In this document: piece by piece, positions 1-8,242 of the stretch
Position numbering within the stretch: position 1 is the stretch's first letter
How the letters are laid out: every line of letters starts with the position of its first letter
Assembly: GCA_050011895.1 (NCBI GenBank)
Contig: JBEKIF010000029.1
Coordinates: 1-55,635, forward strand
DNA from: DATBGO01 sp050011895
GTDB lineage: Bacteria; Actinomycetota; Actinomycetes; Streptosporangiales; Streptosporangiaceae
Reading direction: 5' to 3'
DNA: 55,635 nucleotides
Made by a program: the position numbers and the translations under genes
Notes under the pieces: model-generated
Told to the model about the DNA's origin: nothing
The model's database searches: none
Seen by the model: only the letters and a program-made list of their open reading frames with translations

Positions 1-231
1 CCTCTCGATGAGATCGGGGTCGACGTTCTCCACCAGGAAGTCACGCAAGGTGGCGAGGAACTGCTCGCCCCTGGCGACCTCCTCCGCGGGAAGCTTGGGC
101 TGCGGGTAGATCAGGTCGAGGCGGATGTCGCCGAGGAACAGGCCCTTGCCGAAACTCGGCAGTGTCCAGTCCTGCTCGCGCGCCGCCTCGGCGATAGCAC
201 GCGCCTCTTGGGCGCTGGCGTTGGTTGACAT
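1..231 (-). CDS. acyl-CoA dehydrogenase family protein, N-terminal part (3' end outside window)
   Basis: Only the first 77 codons are present; the gene runs off the left edge. The start is ATG at 231, with a GGAG-type ribosome site about 10 bases upstream. The N-terminus contains DWTLPSFGKGLFLGD and RLDLIYPQPKL, followed by a helix ending in VDPDLIER. From memory this matches the N-terminal alpha domain of actinobacterial FadE-like acyl-CoA dehydrogenases, which oxidise acyl-CoA to enoyl-CoA with FAD. It is divergent from a thiolase 740 bases away, which fits a fatty or branched acyl-CoA degradation pair. The FAD-binding and catalytic Glu regions lie outside the window, so activity cannot be judged. 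Confidence 0.72.
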   Translation of the reverse strand, partial: MSTNASAQEARAIAEAAREQDWTLPSFGKGLFLGDIRLDLIYPQPKLPAEEVARGEQFLATLRDFLVENVDPDLIER

Positions 232-970
232 TGGCAATTCTCCTCAACGGGGCTTGGCTTCGATCAGCTCAACGGGCTTGGCGTCGATCAGCGCGTGCAG
301 CTTGCTTCACTGTGGTCGGAATGTCTGCCTGGCATGCTCACCAGCAGCTGGGCCAGGTTCTGGGCCGAGGCCGACTAGACCGGGGCCGGAGGGCGGCCCC
401 TGTCGCGATCCCGGTCACGGTCATATGCCTCCACTACAGATCCTAGGCGTCCGCCCTCCGAGTCAGAATAATCGTCGCCCCACGATTCCTCTGTGCAGAA
501 TTTCTGCATATTCGCCATCGACCCGCCCACTCCCTATCAAACTGCAATCACTCCTCCAGCGCCACCCCCCTGCGGGCAAGCGACGGCGACAGGCTGAGGG
601 TGTCGGCCGTGGGCGGCGTGCCGGTCCAGGACCTGGGGGCGTCGGCGTGGCGGGGCGGGCATGGTCGCGCCGCTGACCGCCGGGCGTGGCGTCACCCACC
701 TGCTCTCTCGTTGCCGCTGCGACGCCGACGGACGCGCGGGCCCGGATGGATGCGCAGGCCCGGAATACGCCTCAGCCGCCGCGGAGGCGCCGGTCGTCGA
801 GGGCGGCACGGGGACCCCGCTACGTTAAGCAGGCCGCCAGGACAACTGAGCCGGCCTGGTAGCTCGGCAGGTTTTGGAGGGCTGCGGGGCCAGGCCGATA
901 TAGCCCGCGCCGCCGCATGGGGCTACTGTCGGATTACGAGCGTGTTACGAACTAGCAACCAGGAGTCCCC
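232..970. other. 739-bp divergent intergenic region, no gene seen
   Basis: I see no credible gene here: the open frames have compositionally implausible proteins rich in R, P and G. An imperfect direct repeat of about 23 bases (core CTTGGCKTCGATCAGC) lies near 246-292, just upstream of the acyl-CoA dehydrogenase start. The region should carry the two divergent promoters, but I cannot place them with confidence. Confidence 0.5.
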
Positions 971-2191
971 ATGCCCGAAGCAGTCGTCGTCGCCACCGCT
1001 CGGTCGCCGGTCGGCCGGGCATTCAAAGGGTCAATGAAGAGCATCCGTGCCGACGACCTGGTCACCCAGATGATCACTACGGCCCTCGCCAAGGTCCCCC
1101 AGCTCGACCCCGCAGACATCAATGACCTGATGCTTGGCTGCGGCCTGCCCGGCGGTGAGCAGGGCTACAACATGGCCCGGGTGGTCGCGGTCCTGCTCGG
1201 CTACGACAGCCTGCCGGGAACGACTATCACGCGGTACTGCGCGTCCTCGCTGCAGACAACCCGGATGGCGTTCCACGCGATTAAAGCAGGCGAGGGCGAC
1301 GCATTCATCTCCGCCGGCGTCGAGTGCGTGAGCCACTTCACCAAGGGCAGCAGCGACGGCTTGCCGGACACCATGAACCCGTTGTTCGCCCGCGCCGAGG
1401 AGCGCAGTGCAGAAGAGGCCAAGGGCGGTGCCGAGGTATGGCACGACCCGCGCGAGGACGGCGAGATCCCCGACGTCTACCTGGCCATGGGCCAGACCGC
1501 CGAGAACCTCGCGGCGCAGAAAGGGATCACCCGGCTAGAGCAGGATGAGTTTGCCGTCCGTTCGCAGAACCTGACTGAGAAAGCGGAGGCCGCCGGCTTC
1601 TGGAAGGTGGACATCACCCCGGTGACGCTGCCGGACGGCACTGTCGTGTCCGCCGACGACGGGCCGCGGGCCGGGACCACCCTGGAGAAGATAGCGAGCC
1701 TGAAGCCGGTGTTCCGGCCCGACGGGACAGTCACCGCCGGCAACTGCTGTCCGCTCAACGACGGCGGCGCGGCGGTGATCGTGATGAGCGACCGCAAGGC
1801 CGCCGAGCTCGGGATCACACCGCTGGCCAGGATCGTCTCCTCCGGCGTCGCCGCGCTGTCACCCGAGATCATGGGCCTGGGGCCGGTCGGGGCCTCGCGG
1901 CAGGCGTTGCAGCAGGCCGGGATGACCATTGACGACATAGACCTGGTGGAGATCAACGAGGCGTTCGCTGCCCAGGTGATCCCGTCCTACCGTGACCTGG
2001 GCATCGACGAGGACAGGCTGAACGTCAACGGCGGCGCAATCGCCATCGGGCACCCGTTCGGCCAGAGCGGGGCACGGATCACCTCGACGCTCCTCAACGG
2101 CCTGCGGTTCCACGACAAGACCTTCGGCCTGGAGACCATGTGCGTGGGCGGCGGTCAGGGGATGGCGATGATCTTCGAGCGGCTGTCGTAA
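971..2191 (+). CDS. acetyl-CoA C-acyltransferase (thiolase)
   Basis: This 406-residue protein is the normal length for a degradative thiolase, which cleaves 3-ketoacyl-CoA with CoA to acetyl-CoA and a shortened acyl-CoA. The nucleophile is Cys90 in TRYCASSLQ. The other catalytic motifs are NEAFAAQ near 330, GHPFGQSGA (His about 361) and the C-terminal CVGGGQGMA (Cys about 391). ATG at 971 is preceded by AGGAG at 961-965. It is divergent from the acyl-CoA dehydrogenase fragment, which fits beta-oxidation; it could also serve the acetoacetyl-CoA made by the ketone pathway around 46 kb, but that is inference. Substrate chain length cannot be read from the sequence. Confidence 0.92.
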   Translation: MPEAVVVATARSPVGRAFKGSMKSIRADDLVTQMITTALAKVPQLDPADINDLMLGCGLPGGEQGYNMARVVAVLLGYDSLPGTTITRYCASSLQTTRMAFHAIKAGEGDAFISAGVECVSHFTKGSSDGLPDTMNPLFARAEERSAEEAKGGAEVWHDPREDGEIPDVYLAMGQTAENLAAQKGITRLEQDEFAVRSQNLTEKAEAAGFWKVDITPVTLPDGTVVSADDGPRAGTTLEKIASLKPVFRPDGTVTAGNCCPLNDGGAAVIVMSDRKAAELGITPLARIVSSGVAALSPEIMGLGPVGASRQALQQAGMTIDDIDLVEINEAFAAQVIPSYRDLGIDEDRLNVNGGAIAIGHPFGQSGARITSTLLNGLRFHDKTFGLETMCVGGGQGMAMIFERLS

Positions 2192-2350
2192 GGCCGCGAG
2201 CGAGGCGGTATCGCTGGCGCGGCAGCCTTGGCGCCAGCGGGCCGTGGCGGGCCGCCGACGGAACTCGCTGATAACAGCGGGGCCAGGAAAGCCGTGGTGA
2301 GGTCATCCTCCGGTTAGCACGAGGCGGACGGAGACCCGTTGCATTGCCCA

Positions 2351-2390
2351 ACGGCCACCCACGTGATCAGCTGAGCACGTGGGTGGCCGT
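2351..2390. terminator. 15-bp perfect hairpin downstream of thiolase
   Basis: Bases 2351-2365 and 2376-2390 are exact reverse complements. The 10-base loop contains the small palindrome TCAGCTGA. There is no T tract, so this is the GC-hairpin style of terminator common in actinobacteria. It lies 160 bases after the thiolase stop and could act in either direction. Confidence 0.6.
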
Positions 2391-2449
2391 CCGCCGTCGC
2401 CCGCAATGGCGGCCTCGGTCTCTTGCCTGGGGTCTACGCCGATGCAAAA

Positions 2450-2463
2450 ATAGGAGTTCCTAT
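2450..2463. promoter_or_regulatory. short palindrome ATAGGAGTTCCTAT, possible operator
   Basis: A 6+2+6 perfect palindrome lies 113 bases upstream of the small membrane-protein gene. It stands out as AT-rich in GC-rich surroundings. Its function is unknown; an operator for the downstream gene is the simplest idea. Confidence 0.25.
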
Positions 2464-2575
2464 GCCCGGCCTTGGGCCAGTCGCAGGCCGGCTAGGTGAT
2501 AGAGCCAGCTGCTGAGCAAGGGTGTGGACCAATGAGCGGTAACTGGTCAGTGCGGCACCGCGACGGCGTTCCGCG

Positions 2576-2749
2576 ATGCTAACGCTACGCGCCCATTGGC
2601 TGGTATGGGCCCTTATCCTACTCGCCATTTACATGGCATTTACAGCGCCGGCGACACTCGGTGCCGTGGTTGGTTTGATCGGTCATCTATTCGTTACAGT
2701 GGCAGCTGGTATTACAAATTTTCTAACCGCTGTGACAAAGAAATCCTAA
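2576..2749 (+). CDS. small hydrophobic membrane protein, 57 aa
   Basis: This is a 57-codon frame, ATG to TAA. The peptide is mostly hydrophobic: one segment around residues 8-25 (HWLVWALILLAIYMAF), a second around 28-52, then a basic end (TKKS). It therefore looks like a two-segment or re-entrant small membrane protein. Codon use is clearly more AT-rich than its neighbours, which suggests recent transfer from a plasmid or integrative element. Similar short hydrophobic proteins occur in actinobacterial mobile elements, but I cannot name a family. No strong Shine-Dalgarno is visible. It is not clustered with any gene of related function. Confidence 0.5.
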   Translation: MLTLRAHWLVWALILLAIYMAFTAPATLGAVVGLIGHLFVTVAAGITNFLTAVTKKS

Positions 2750-2942
2750 CCTCTTTACGACACGCCTTTCAACGGATCCGTGTTTCTAACGTGACCGCGG
2801 TTTCACGTGGCCGCTAGCACCGCCTTCGCCGCGCATTTCGGCGGCGGCGCCCTCGAACTCGAGCAGCAGACGGTCAGCGAGGACTTCAGCAAGATTCCCG
2901 ATCCCGCGGGCATCCGTGGCGGCCTTGGGAGGAGGAGTGGCC

Positions 2943-3734
2943 ATGGCAGAGTTCCTTTCGGCGGACGGCATCGGGCTGGCCTACGACACGGCGGGCGCGG
3001 GTGATCCGCCCATCGTCTTCGTGCACGGGTGGTCATGTGACCGCTCGTATTTCGCCCCGCAGTTCGAGCATTTCGCGACGAGCCATGCTGTCGCCGCCAT
3101 GGACTTGCGCGGGCACGGCGACAGCAGCCGGCCCGATCCAGGCCCTGGCTGCTATGACATTGACGTACTGGCCGGTGATGTGCTCGCCATTGCCGGGGCG
3201 GCCGGGTTCACCAGGCCCGTGCTGGCCGGGCACAGTCTCGGTGCACTGATCGGGCTGGCCTGCGCGGCCCGGCCTGGAGCCATCCGCGCCTTGCTGATGG
3301 TTGAGCCTGCACCGATCACGAACAAGGCGGCCAAGGCATTCTTCCTTGACTCCGTTGCTGCCGTCTACGGCGACGACGACCGGTCGTGGCGTACAGCGTT
3401 CATCGAAGGGATGTTCCTGCCCACCGATGTGGCGCGCCGGCAAGCCATCATCAACGACATGTCCAGGGTCGCACCGGGGATCGCCGCCGCTCTCGTACGT
3501 GCCATGGGCGAGTTTGACGGCGCCAGCGCGCTCAGTAAGGCCAGCGTCCCGGTACTTTCGATCGGCTCGGCCGTCCCGGCCAACAAGTCGGCCGATCTGC
3601 GCAGCCTCTGCCCGCTGATCACCATCGGCCAGACTGTCGGCGCCGGTCACTTCAACCAGCTCGAAGTCCCCGGGCAGGTGAACGCCATGATCGAACGATT
3701 CCTGGCCATCAACGGCCTGTCTCCGCATGCCTAG
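2943..3734 (+). CDS. alpha/beta hydrolase
   Basis: This is a 263-residue alpha/beta-hydrolase-fold enzyme, probably cytoplasmic. Visible motifs are the oxyanion-hole VHGWSCD (about 27-33), MDLRGHGDS (53-61), the nucleophile elbow AGHSLGAL with Ser98, and the catalytic His about 236 in GAGHFNQLE. ATG at 2943 is chosen because GGGAGGAGG lies just upstream; an in-frame GTG at 2916 has no such site. The likely class is esterase, lactonase or C-C hydrolase, but the substrate is unknown. The gene stands alone, about 175 bases ahead of the exporter gene. Confidence 0.85.
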   Translation: MAEFLSADGIGLAYDTAGAGDPPIVFVHGWSCDRSYFAPQFEHFATSHAVAAMDLRGHGDSSRPDPGPGCYDIDVLAGDVLAIAGAAGFTRPVLAGHSLGALIGLACAARPGAIRALLMVEPAPITNKAAKAFFLDSVAAVYGDDDRSWRTAFIEGMFLPTDVARRQAIINDMSRVAPGIAAALVRAMGEFDGASALSKASVPVLSIGSAVPANKSADLRSLCPLITIGQTVGAGHFNQLEVPGQVNAMIERFLAINGLSPHA

Positions 3735-3908
3735 CTACGTCACCACCACCGGTCTCGTGGTCATAGGTCGGGGACGCCCCGCGGCACCGTTTTCCGGCCG
3801 GTGAGTGTTAGCGCAAAGGTGCTGTCGGCTTCGGCCGGTGTTGACGGCAAGCGCCAGAGCCCGGACCAGCGGAGAGGTGGCGCCTTGTCCAGGTCAAAGG
3901 AGGAATCG

Positions 3909-5507
3909 ATGAGCCCACCGGGTACCCCGCCGCAGGCTGTGGCCGAGACGGCCGACCATGCGGCGAACCACGATATGCGGTGGTGGATTCTGGCCGTGCT
4001 GGGCGTCGCCCAGCTGATGGTCATCCTGGATAACACCGTTGTCAACATCGCGCTGCCGACAGCCCAGCACGCGCTCGGCTTCTCCACCGCCGACCGCCAG
4101 TGGGTCGTGACCGCCTACTCACTCGCCTTCGGCAGCCTTCTCCTGCTCGGCGGCCGGATCGGCGACATTTTCGGGCGTAAGCGGACGCTGATCATCGGGC
4201 TGGCCGGGTTCGCGGGGGCCTCGGCCATCGGCGGAGCGTCGGTCAACTTCCCGATGCTGGTTACCGCCCGGACTGTGCAGGGCGCCTTCGGCGCCCTGCT
4301 CGCCCCGTCGGTCCTGGCCCTGCTGACCACCACGTTCACCGATCTGCGTGAACGCGGCAAGGCGTTCGCCATTTACGGCGGCATCGCCGGAGCAGGCGGG
4401 GCCCTGGGGCTGCTGCTTGGCGGGATCCTCACTTCCTACGCGTCATGGCGCTGGACCCTCTACATCAACCTGGTCTTTGCCGCCATTGCCACTACCGGCG
4501 CCCTGCTCTGGCTGAAGAACGACAAGGCCGCCAGCCGCGATCCGCTGGACATTCCCGGGCTCCTCCTCGTCACCAGCGGCCTGTTCTGCCTGGTCTACGG
4601 CTTCTCTCACGCCGAGACCACCGCCTGGAGCAACCCCTTCACCATTGGCTTCCTGGTCGTGGGGGTAATCCTGCTGGCCAGCTTCGCCCTGCTCGAGCCC
4701 CGGGTGCCGCACCCGCTGCTCCCGCCCCGGATCGTCCGGAACAGGACTAGAGGCGGTTCGATACTGGCCATGCTGCTCGCCAGCATGGGGCTCTTCGGGG
4801 TCTTCCTGTTCCTCACCTACTACATGCAGGAGACCCTCAGGTTCAGCCCGGTCAAAACCGGCATCGCCTTTCTCCCCATGATCGCCGCGCTCGCGGGGAT
4901 GGCGCAGGTGTCCAACCGGGTGCTGCTGCCCCGAGTCGGTCCCAAGGTGATCGTGCCGATCGGGCTGCTGATGAACGCCGCTGCGTTGTACCTCCTCCAC
5001 CGGGTAGGGCTGCACAGCTCGTACGTGAGCCACGTGCTGCCCTACCTCCTGCTGCTGGGCCTCGGCTTCGGCCTGAGCCTCGCCCCCTCATTCAGCACCG
5101 GCACGCTGGGGCTCAAGCCGTCCGATGCCGGGGTGGGGTCGGCCACCCTCAACACCGCCCAGCAGGTCGGCGGCTCGATCGGCACGGCCCTTCTCAACAC
5201 GCTGGCCGCCAGCGCCGCTGCCGCATACCTGGTGGGCCGGGCGATAACGCCGGCCAGCGTGCAGGTGGCAGCGGTCCACAGCTACACCACGGCGTTCCTG
5301 TACTCGTCACTGATCTTCGTCGTGGCGGCGGTCATCGCCGGACTGGTGCTCCCCAGGGGCAACATGCGGGCCCTGTCGGGGCGGGCCCCGGACGGCACCG
5401 GCGGAACCGGCGCCGATTCCCGGCCGAGCGCGGGCGTGATCTCGGGCGGGACGACACAACGTCCAGTTGGCTTACGGGCAAGTCCAGCGTCGCACCCCCG
5501 GCGCTGA
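3909..5507 (+). CDS. MFS drug exporter, DHA2 (14-TM, EmrB/QacA-like)
   Basis: This 532-residue polytopic membrane protein has the length of the DHA2 family of proton-driven drug exporters. TM1 carries the family signature LDNTVVNIALP and the first loop carries motif A, GGRIGDIFGRKRT. About 14 hydrophobic segments are visible, ending near residue 485, followed by a Gly/Pro/Arg-rich cytoplasmic tail. ATG at 3909 is preceded by AAAGGAGG, better than an in-frame GTG at 3801. The stop is only 4 bases from the end of the convergent ppk2. No regulator sits next to it, and the exported compound is unknown. Confidence 0.9.
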   Translation: MSPPGTPPQAVAETADHAANHDMRWWILAVLGVAQLMVILDNTVVNIALPTAQHALGFSTADRQWVVTAYSLAFGSLLLLGGRIGDIFGRKRTLIIGLAGFAGASAIGGASVNFPMLVTARTVQGAFGALLAPSVLALLTTTFTDLRERGKAFAIYGGIAGAGGALGLLLGGILTSYASWRWTLYINLVFAAIATTGALLWLKNDKAASRDPLDIPGLLLVTSGLFCLVYGFSHAETTAWSNPFTIGFLVVGVILLASFALLEPRVPHPLLPPRIVRNRTRGGSILAMLLASMGLFGVFLFLTYYMQETLRFSPVKTGIAFLPMIAALAGMAQVSNRVLLPRVGPKVIVPIGLLMNAAALYLLHRVGLHSSYVSHVLPYLLLLGLGFGLSLAPSFSTGTLGLKPSDAGVGSATLNTAQQVGGSIGTALLNTLAASAAAAYLVGRAITPASVQVAAVHSYTTAFLYSSLIFVVAAVIAGLVLPRGNMRALSGRAPDGTGGTGADSRPSAGVISGGTTQRPVGLRASPASHPRR

Positions 5508-5511
5508 GCTG

Positions 5512-6510
5512 TTATGCGAAGGGCAGCCGTGCCACGTGGGTCCCGGCGATCGGCGTGGGGGACAGCCGCCCGGGCTCCAGTTCCCGCATATCCGCGGGAG
5601 CGCCGATGATCAGCGGGTCCGGATGCCCGACGGCGTCGTGATCCTTGCGGTCGTATTCGATGCCGGCCAGCAGGCTGCGCATGGCCTCCAGGCGGGCGCG
5701 TTTCTTGTCGTTGCTCCTGATCACGGTCCACGGCGCCTCGGGCGTGTGGGTGCGATCGAACATCGTGACCTTGGCCGCGGTGTAGGCATCCCATTTGTCG
5801 AGCAAGGCGATATCGGTGGGGCTGAGCTTCCACTGCCGCACGGGGTCGATCTGCCGGATGGCGAACCGGGTTTGCTGCTCGCCTGGGGTGACGGAGAACC
5901 AGAATTTCGTCAGCGAGATGCCGTCGTCCACTAGCAGCCGCTCGAACCGGGGCACCTCCTCGAGGAAGGCCTCATGCTGCTCGTCGGTGCAGAAGCCCAT
6001 CACCTTCTCGACCCCGGCGCGGTTATACCACGAACGGTCGAACAATACCATCTCCCCCACGGTCGGCAGGTGCGCCACGTAACGCTGGAAATACCATTGC
6101 CCCCGCTCACGCTCGGTCGGGATATCGAGCGCGACCACTCGCGCGGACCGGGGATTCAGGTGCTCCATGAACCGCTTGATAGTGCTGCCTTTGCCGGCGG
6201 CATCCCGGCCCTCGAAGATAACAACGAAGCGGCGGCCCGTATCCTGCATCCAGTATTGCAGCTTGAGCAGTTCGACCTGGAGGATCCGTTTCGCATGATC
6301 GTATTCCTCGCGGCTCAGCCGCTCGGGATAAGGATAGCCTTGCCGCCAGGTATCCACCAGGCTTCCGTCGGCCTTGCGGAGCACCGGGTCATCCTCATCT
6401 GAGTCATCCACCCATACGCCCGGCGGTATCACGCCTCTGCTGCCTGGATCGCCCGGGCCCGGATCGCCCGCGTTGGTGTGCGTCTCGCCAGTCATACCGA
6501 TCCCATCCAC
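5512..6510 (-). CDS. ppk2: polyphosphate kinase 2 family protein
   Basis: A 332-residue single-domain PPK2. It reversibly transfers phosphate between polyphosphate and nucleoside phosphates. Seen: Walker A GRDAAGKG (101-108, Lys107), LDIPTERERGQWYFQRY in the lid/core region, and Walker B FDRSWYNRAG (Asp158). The first 60 residues are acidic and Gly/Pro-rich, likely disordered. The single domain fits class I (nucleoside diphosphate) or class III; the sequence alone does not settle direction or nucleotide. Start 6510 is an in-frame codon; an ATG five codons in (6495) is an alternative. It is convergent with the MFS gene. Confidence 0.92.
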   Translation of the reverse strand: MDGIGMTGETHTNAGDPGPGDPGSRGVIPPGVWVDDSDEDDPVLRKADGSLVDTWRQGYPYPERLSREEYDHAKRILQVELLKLQYWMQDTGRRFVVIFEGRDAAGKGSTIKRFMEHLNPRSARVVALDIPTERERGQWYFQRYVAHLPTVGEMVLFDRSWYNRAGVEKVMGFCTDEQHEAFLEEVPRFERLLVDDGISLTKFWFSVTPGEQQTRFAIRQIDPVRQWKLSPTDIALLDKWDAYTAAKVTMFDRTHTPEAPWTVIRSNDKKRARLEAMRSLLAGIEYDRKDHDAVGHPDPLIIGAPADMRELEPGRLSPTPIAGTHVARLPFA

Positions 6511-6876
6511 CCTCGCTGTGCCGTGCTCTTACCCAGCATCGGGGCCAACCCTGCCACTCGGTAGCCCAGATGGCGAGATACATCACGATCTCTCTGCCGT
6601 CGCGCTCGGCTACGCAGCAGTCCCCCGACCTCGTCCCAGTACAGGGTGAAGCCCTTGGCGGGTAGTCCGCCCGGCCCGGCGGGGTGCTACCGGGCGGGGA
6701 TGGCCACCAGGACCCGGCTGCCGGTGGTGATGTCGAAGCCGCGCAGGCTGGCAGCCGCAACCGGGACCGACGCCGGATACCAGCCGCGCTGGCGGCCGGC
6801 GCCCGCCGGCTGCCTGCCCGGGGGGTTATGGTGTCGCAAGGCTGAACTGGCGGCTTTCGGGGAACGTGAAACAGGT
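6511..6876. other. 366-bp region with degenerate frames, no intact gene
   Basis: Between the divergent ppk2 and the membrane protein gene I find no intact gene. On the minus strand, protein-like stretches such as LRGFDITTGSRVLVAIPAR, then GFTLYWDEVGGLL, occur in different frames with stops between them. This may be a decayed coding sequence, but I cannot name it. The region should also hold the two divergent promoters. Confidence 0.3.
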
Positions 6877-7791
6877 ATGACAGAAACGCAGCGGGCGGCA
6901 TCGCGGCGGGCCGGGCGGGCGTCCTCGGGCCGGTGGCCCAGGCTGGCCCTGCGGATCGCCGGGGCGGGACTGCTGGCCGCGGCCGGCGCGATCCACCTGG
7001 ACCTCTACCTGACCGGCTACAAGTCGATTCCCACCATCGGGTGGCTGTTCCTGCTTCAGGTGATCGCGGCGTTCGGGCTTGCCGTGATTGTCGCGGTGTC
7101 CGGCAGCCGGCTGGCCGCCGCCGCCGGCGCCCTGTTCGCGCTGTCCACCCTCGGCGGCTATCTCCTGTCGATATGGGTCGGCCTGTTCGGGTTCACCGAG
7201 GTCCGCACGACGGCCGGGATCGTGGCCGGTGTCATCGAGGTCGCCGCATTCGCCGTGCTGGCCGCCGCCGCCACGCTGCCTGCCGGTCCGGCGGGCGAGC
7301 CCGCCAGGCCGCCGGCCGGCCCGGGCGCCCAGCTGGCGGCCCGCCTGCAGAAGGCCGGGCCCGCGGCGGCCACGGCAGCCGCCGCCGTCGCGGTCCTGGC
7401 CCTGGCGCTGCTCGCAATCGCGGCCGGCACCGCCGGGGGCCAGGCAGCGCCCGTAACCGCGGGCAGCCTGAAGACCGTCACCATCGGCGGCGTCCGGGTG
7501 CTCACCAGCTCCCGCGGGCTGACGCTGTACTGGTTCGCCCCCGACACCCCCGCCACCTCGGCGTGCTACGGCTCCTGCGCCGCCTACTGGCCGCCCGTGA
7601 AAGGCCCCGCCACCGCCGCCGCGGGCGTGGCCGGCACGCTCGGCACCATCAAGCGCTCCGGCGGGTCGCTGCAGGCCACCTACAACGGGCATCCCCTCTA
7701 CACCTACATCGCCGATACCGCGCCCGGCCAGGCCCGCGGCAACAACCTCAACCTGAACGGCGGCCTCTGGCACGAAGTGACCGTGCCATAG
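6877..7791 (+). CDS. membrane protein with C-terminal PF03640-type (Lipoprotein_15) repeat domain
   Basis: This 304-residue protein has two parts. The N-terminal half has about four hydrophobic segments (near residues 25-45, 50-72, 78-105, 112-135). After a Pro/Ala-rich linker, one more segment near 165-190 leads to an outside domain. That domain has the paired repeats of the secreted family of unknown function PF03640: GLTLYWFAPDTP with CYGSCAAYWPPV (two Cys, probably a disulfide), then YNGHPLYTYIADTAPGQ with a GLWHEV end. Members are usually lipoproteins of about 150-200 residues, so fusion to a multi-pass domain is less common. ATG at 6877 has only GGGGAACG-like bases upstream. Function is unknown. 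Confidence 0.78.
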   Translation: MTETQRAASRRAGRASSGRWPRLALRIAGAGLLAAAGAIHLDLYLTGYKSIPTIGWLFLLQVIAAFGLAVIVAVSGSRLAAAAGALFALSTLGGYLLSIWVGLFGFTEVRTTAGIVAGVIEVAAFAVLAAAATLPAGPAGEPARPPAGPGAQLAARLQKAGPAAATAAAAVAVLALALLAIAAGTAGGQAAPVTAGSLKTVTIGGVRVLTSSRGLTLYWFAPDTPATSACYGSCAAYWPPVKGPATAAAGVAGTLGTIKRSGGSLQATYNGHPLYTYIADTAPGQARGNNLNLNGGLWHEVTVP

Positions 7792-7814
7792 CCGCCCGCG
7801 AAAACGCGGGCGGC
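7791..7814 (+). terminator. 10-bp perfect hairpin at the stop codon
   Basis: The arms GCCGCCCGCG (7791-7800) and CGCGGGCGGC (7805-7814) enclose an AAAA loop. The hairpin starts at the last base of the stop codon of the preceding gene. There is no T tract. Confidence 0.6.
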
Positions 7815-8098
7815 GAACCTTCCCCGCGGCCGGTACGCGCATTTCCGCGGAATGGGCCTTCGCCGGACCGGCACGCTGGGGCCGCCGTTGTCGCCGTTGA
7901 CAGCGATCAGGCCGCCGTTGGGGGGCGAAGGTGCGGCCAGCCGGGCCGCTGACTGCTCCGCCTCTGGTCAGGGACCGCGGTACCTGACCAGTGGCGGGCG
8001 ATTTCCTGGTGATCACGTTCGGGATGGCCCAGATGCTGCGCCGTGCGGACGTCCTGCGCACAGTGGCTGCTGAGGCAGCCAGTCAGGTGAGCGCTGGG

Positions 8099-8134
8099 CC
8101 CGGCCGTGACCCGCTCTCTTGGGTCACGGCCGGG
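8099..8134. terminator. 14-bp perfect hairpin between convergent genes
   Basis: Bases 8099-8112 and 8121-8134 are exact reverse complements around an 8-base pyrimidine-rich loop. It lies between the convergent membrane protein gene and the Ig-like repeat gene, so it is probably a bidirectional terminator. The rest of 7815-8242 holds nothing I recognise. Confidence 0.6.
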
Positions 8135-8242
8135 TGTCCGGGGTGGCTACCGCTGTGCTGGCCAGCGATCAACTGTCACCATCCGGCGGGCTGGCGGCCG
8201 GGCTCGTTTGGATGGCTCCTGGGACGCGGCCGTCGCCCGGCG

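Noticed and set aside
6826..8061. 411-codon open frame on the minus strand
   Set aside because: Antisense to the PF03640-type membrane protein and crosses two hairpins; Gly/Arg-rich without motifs.
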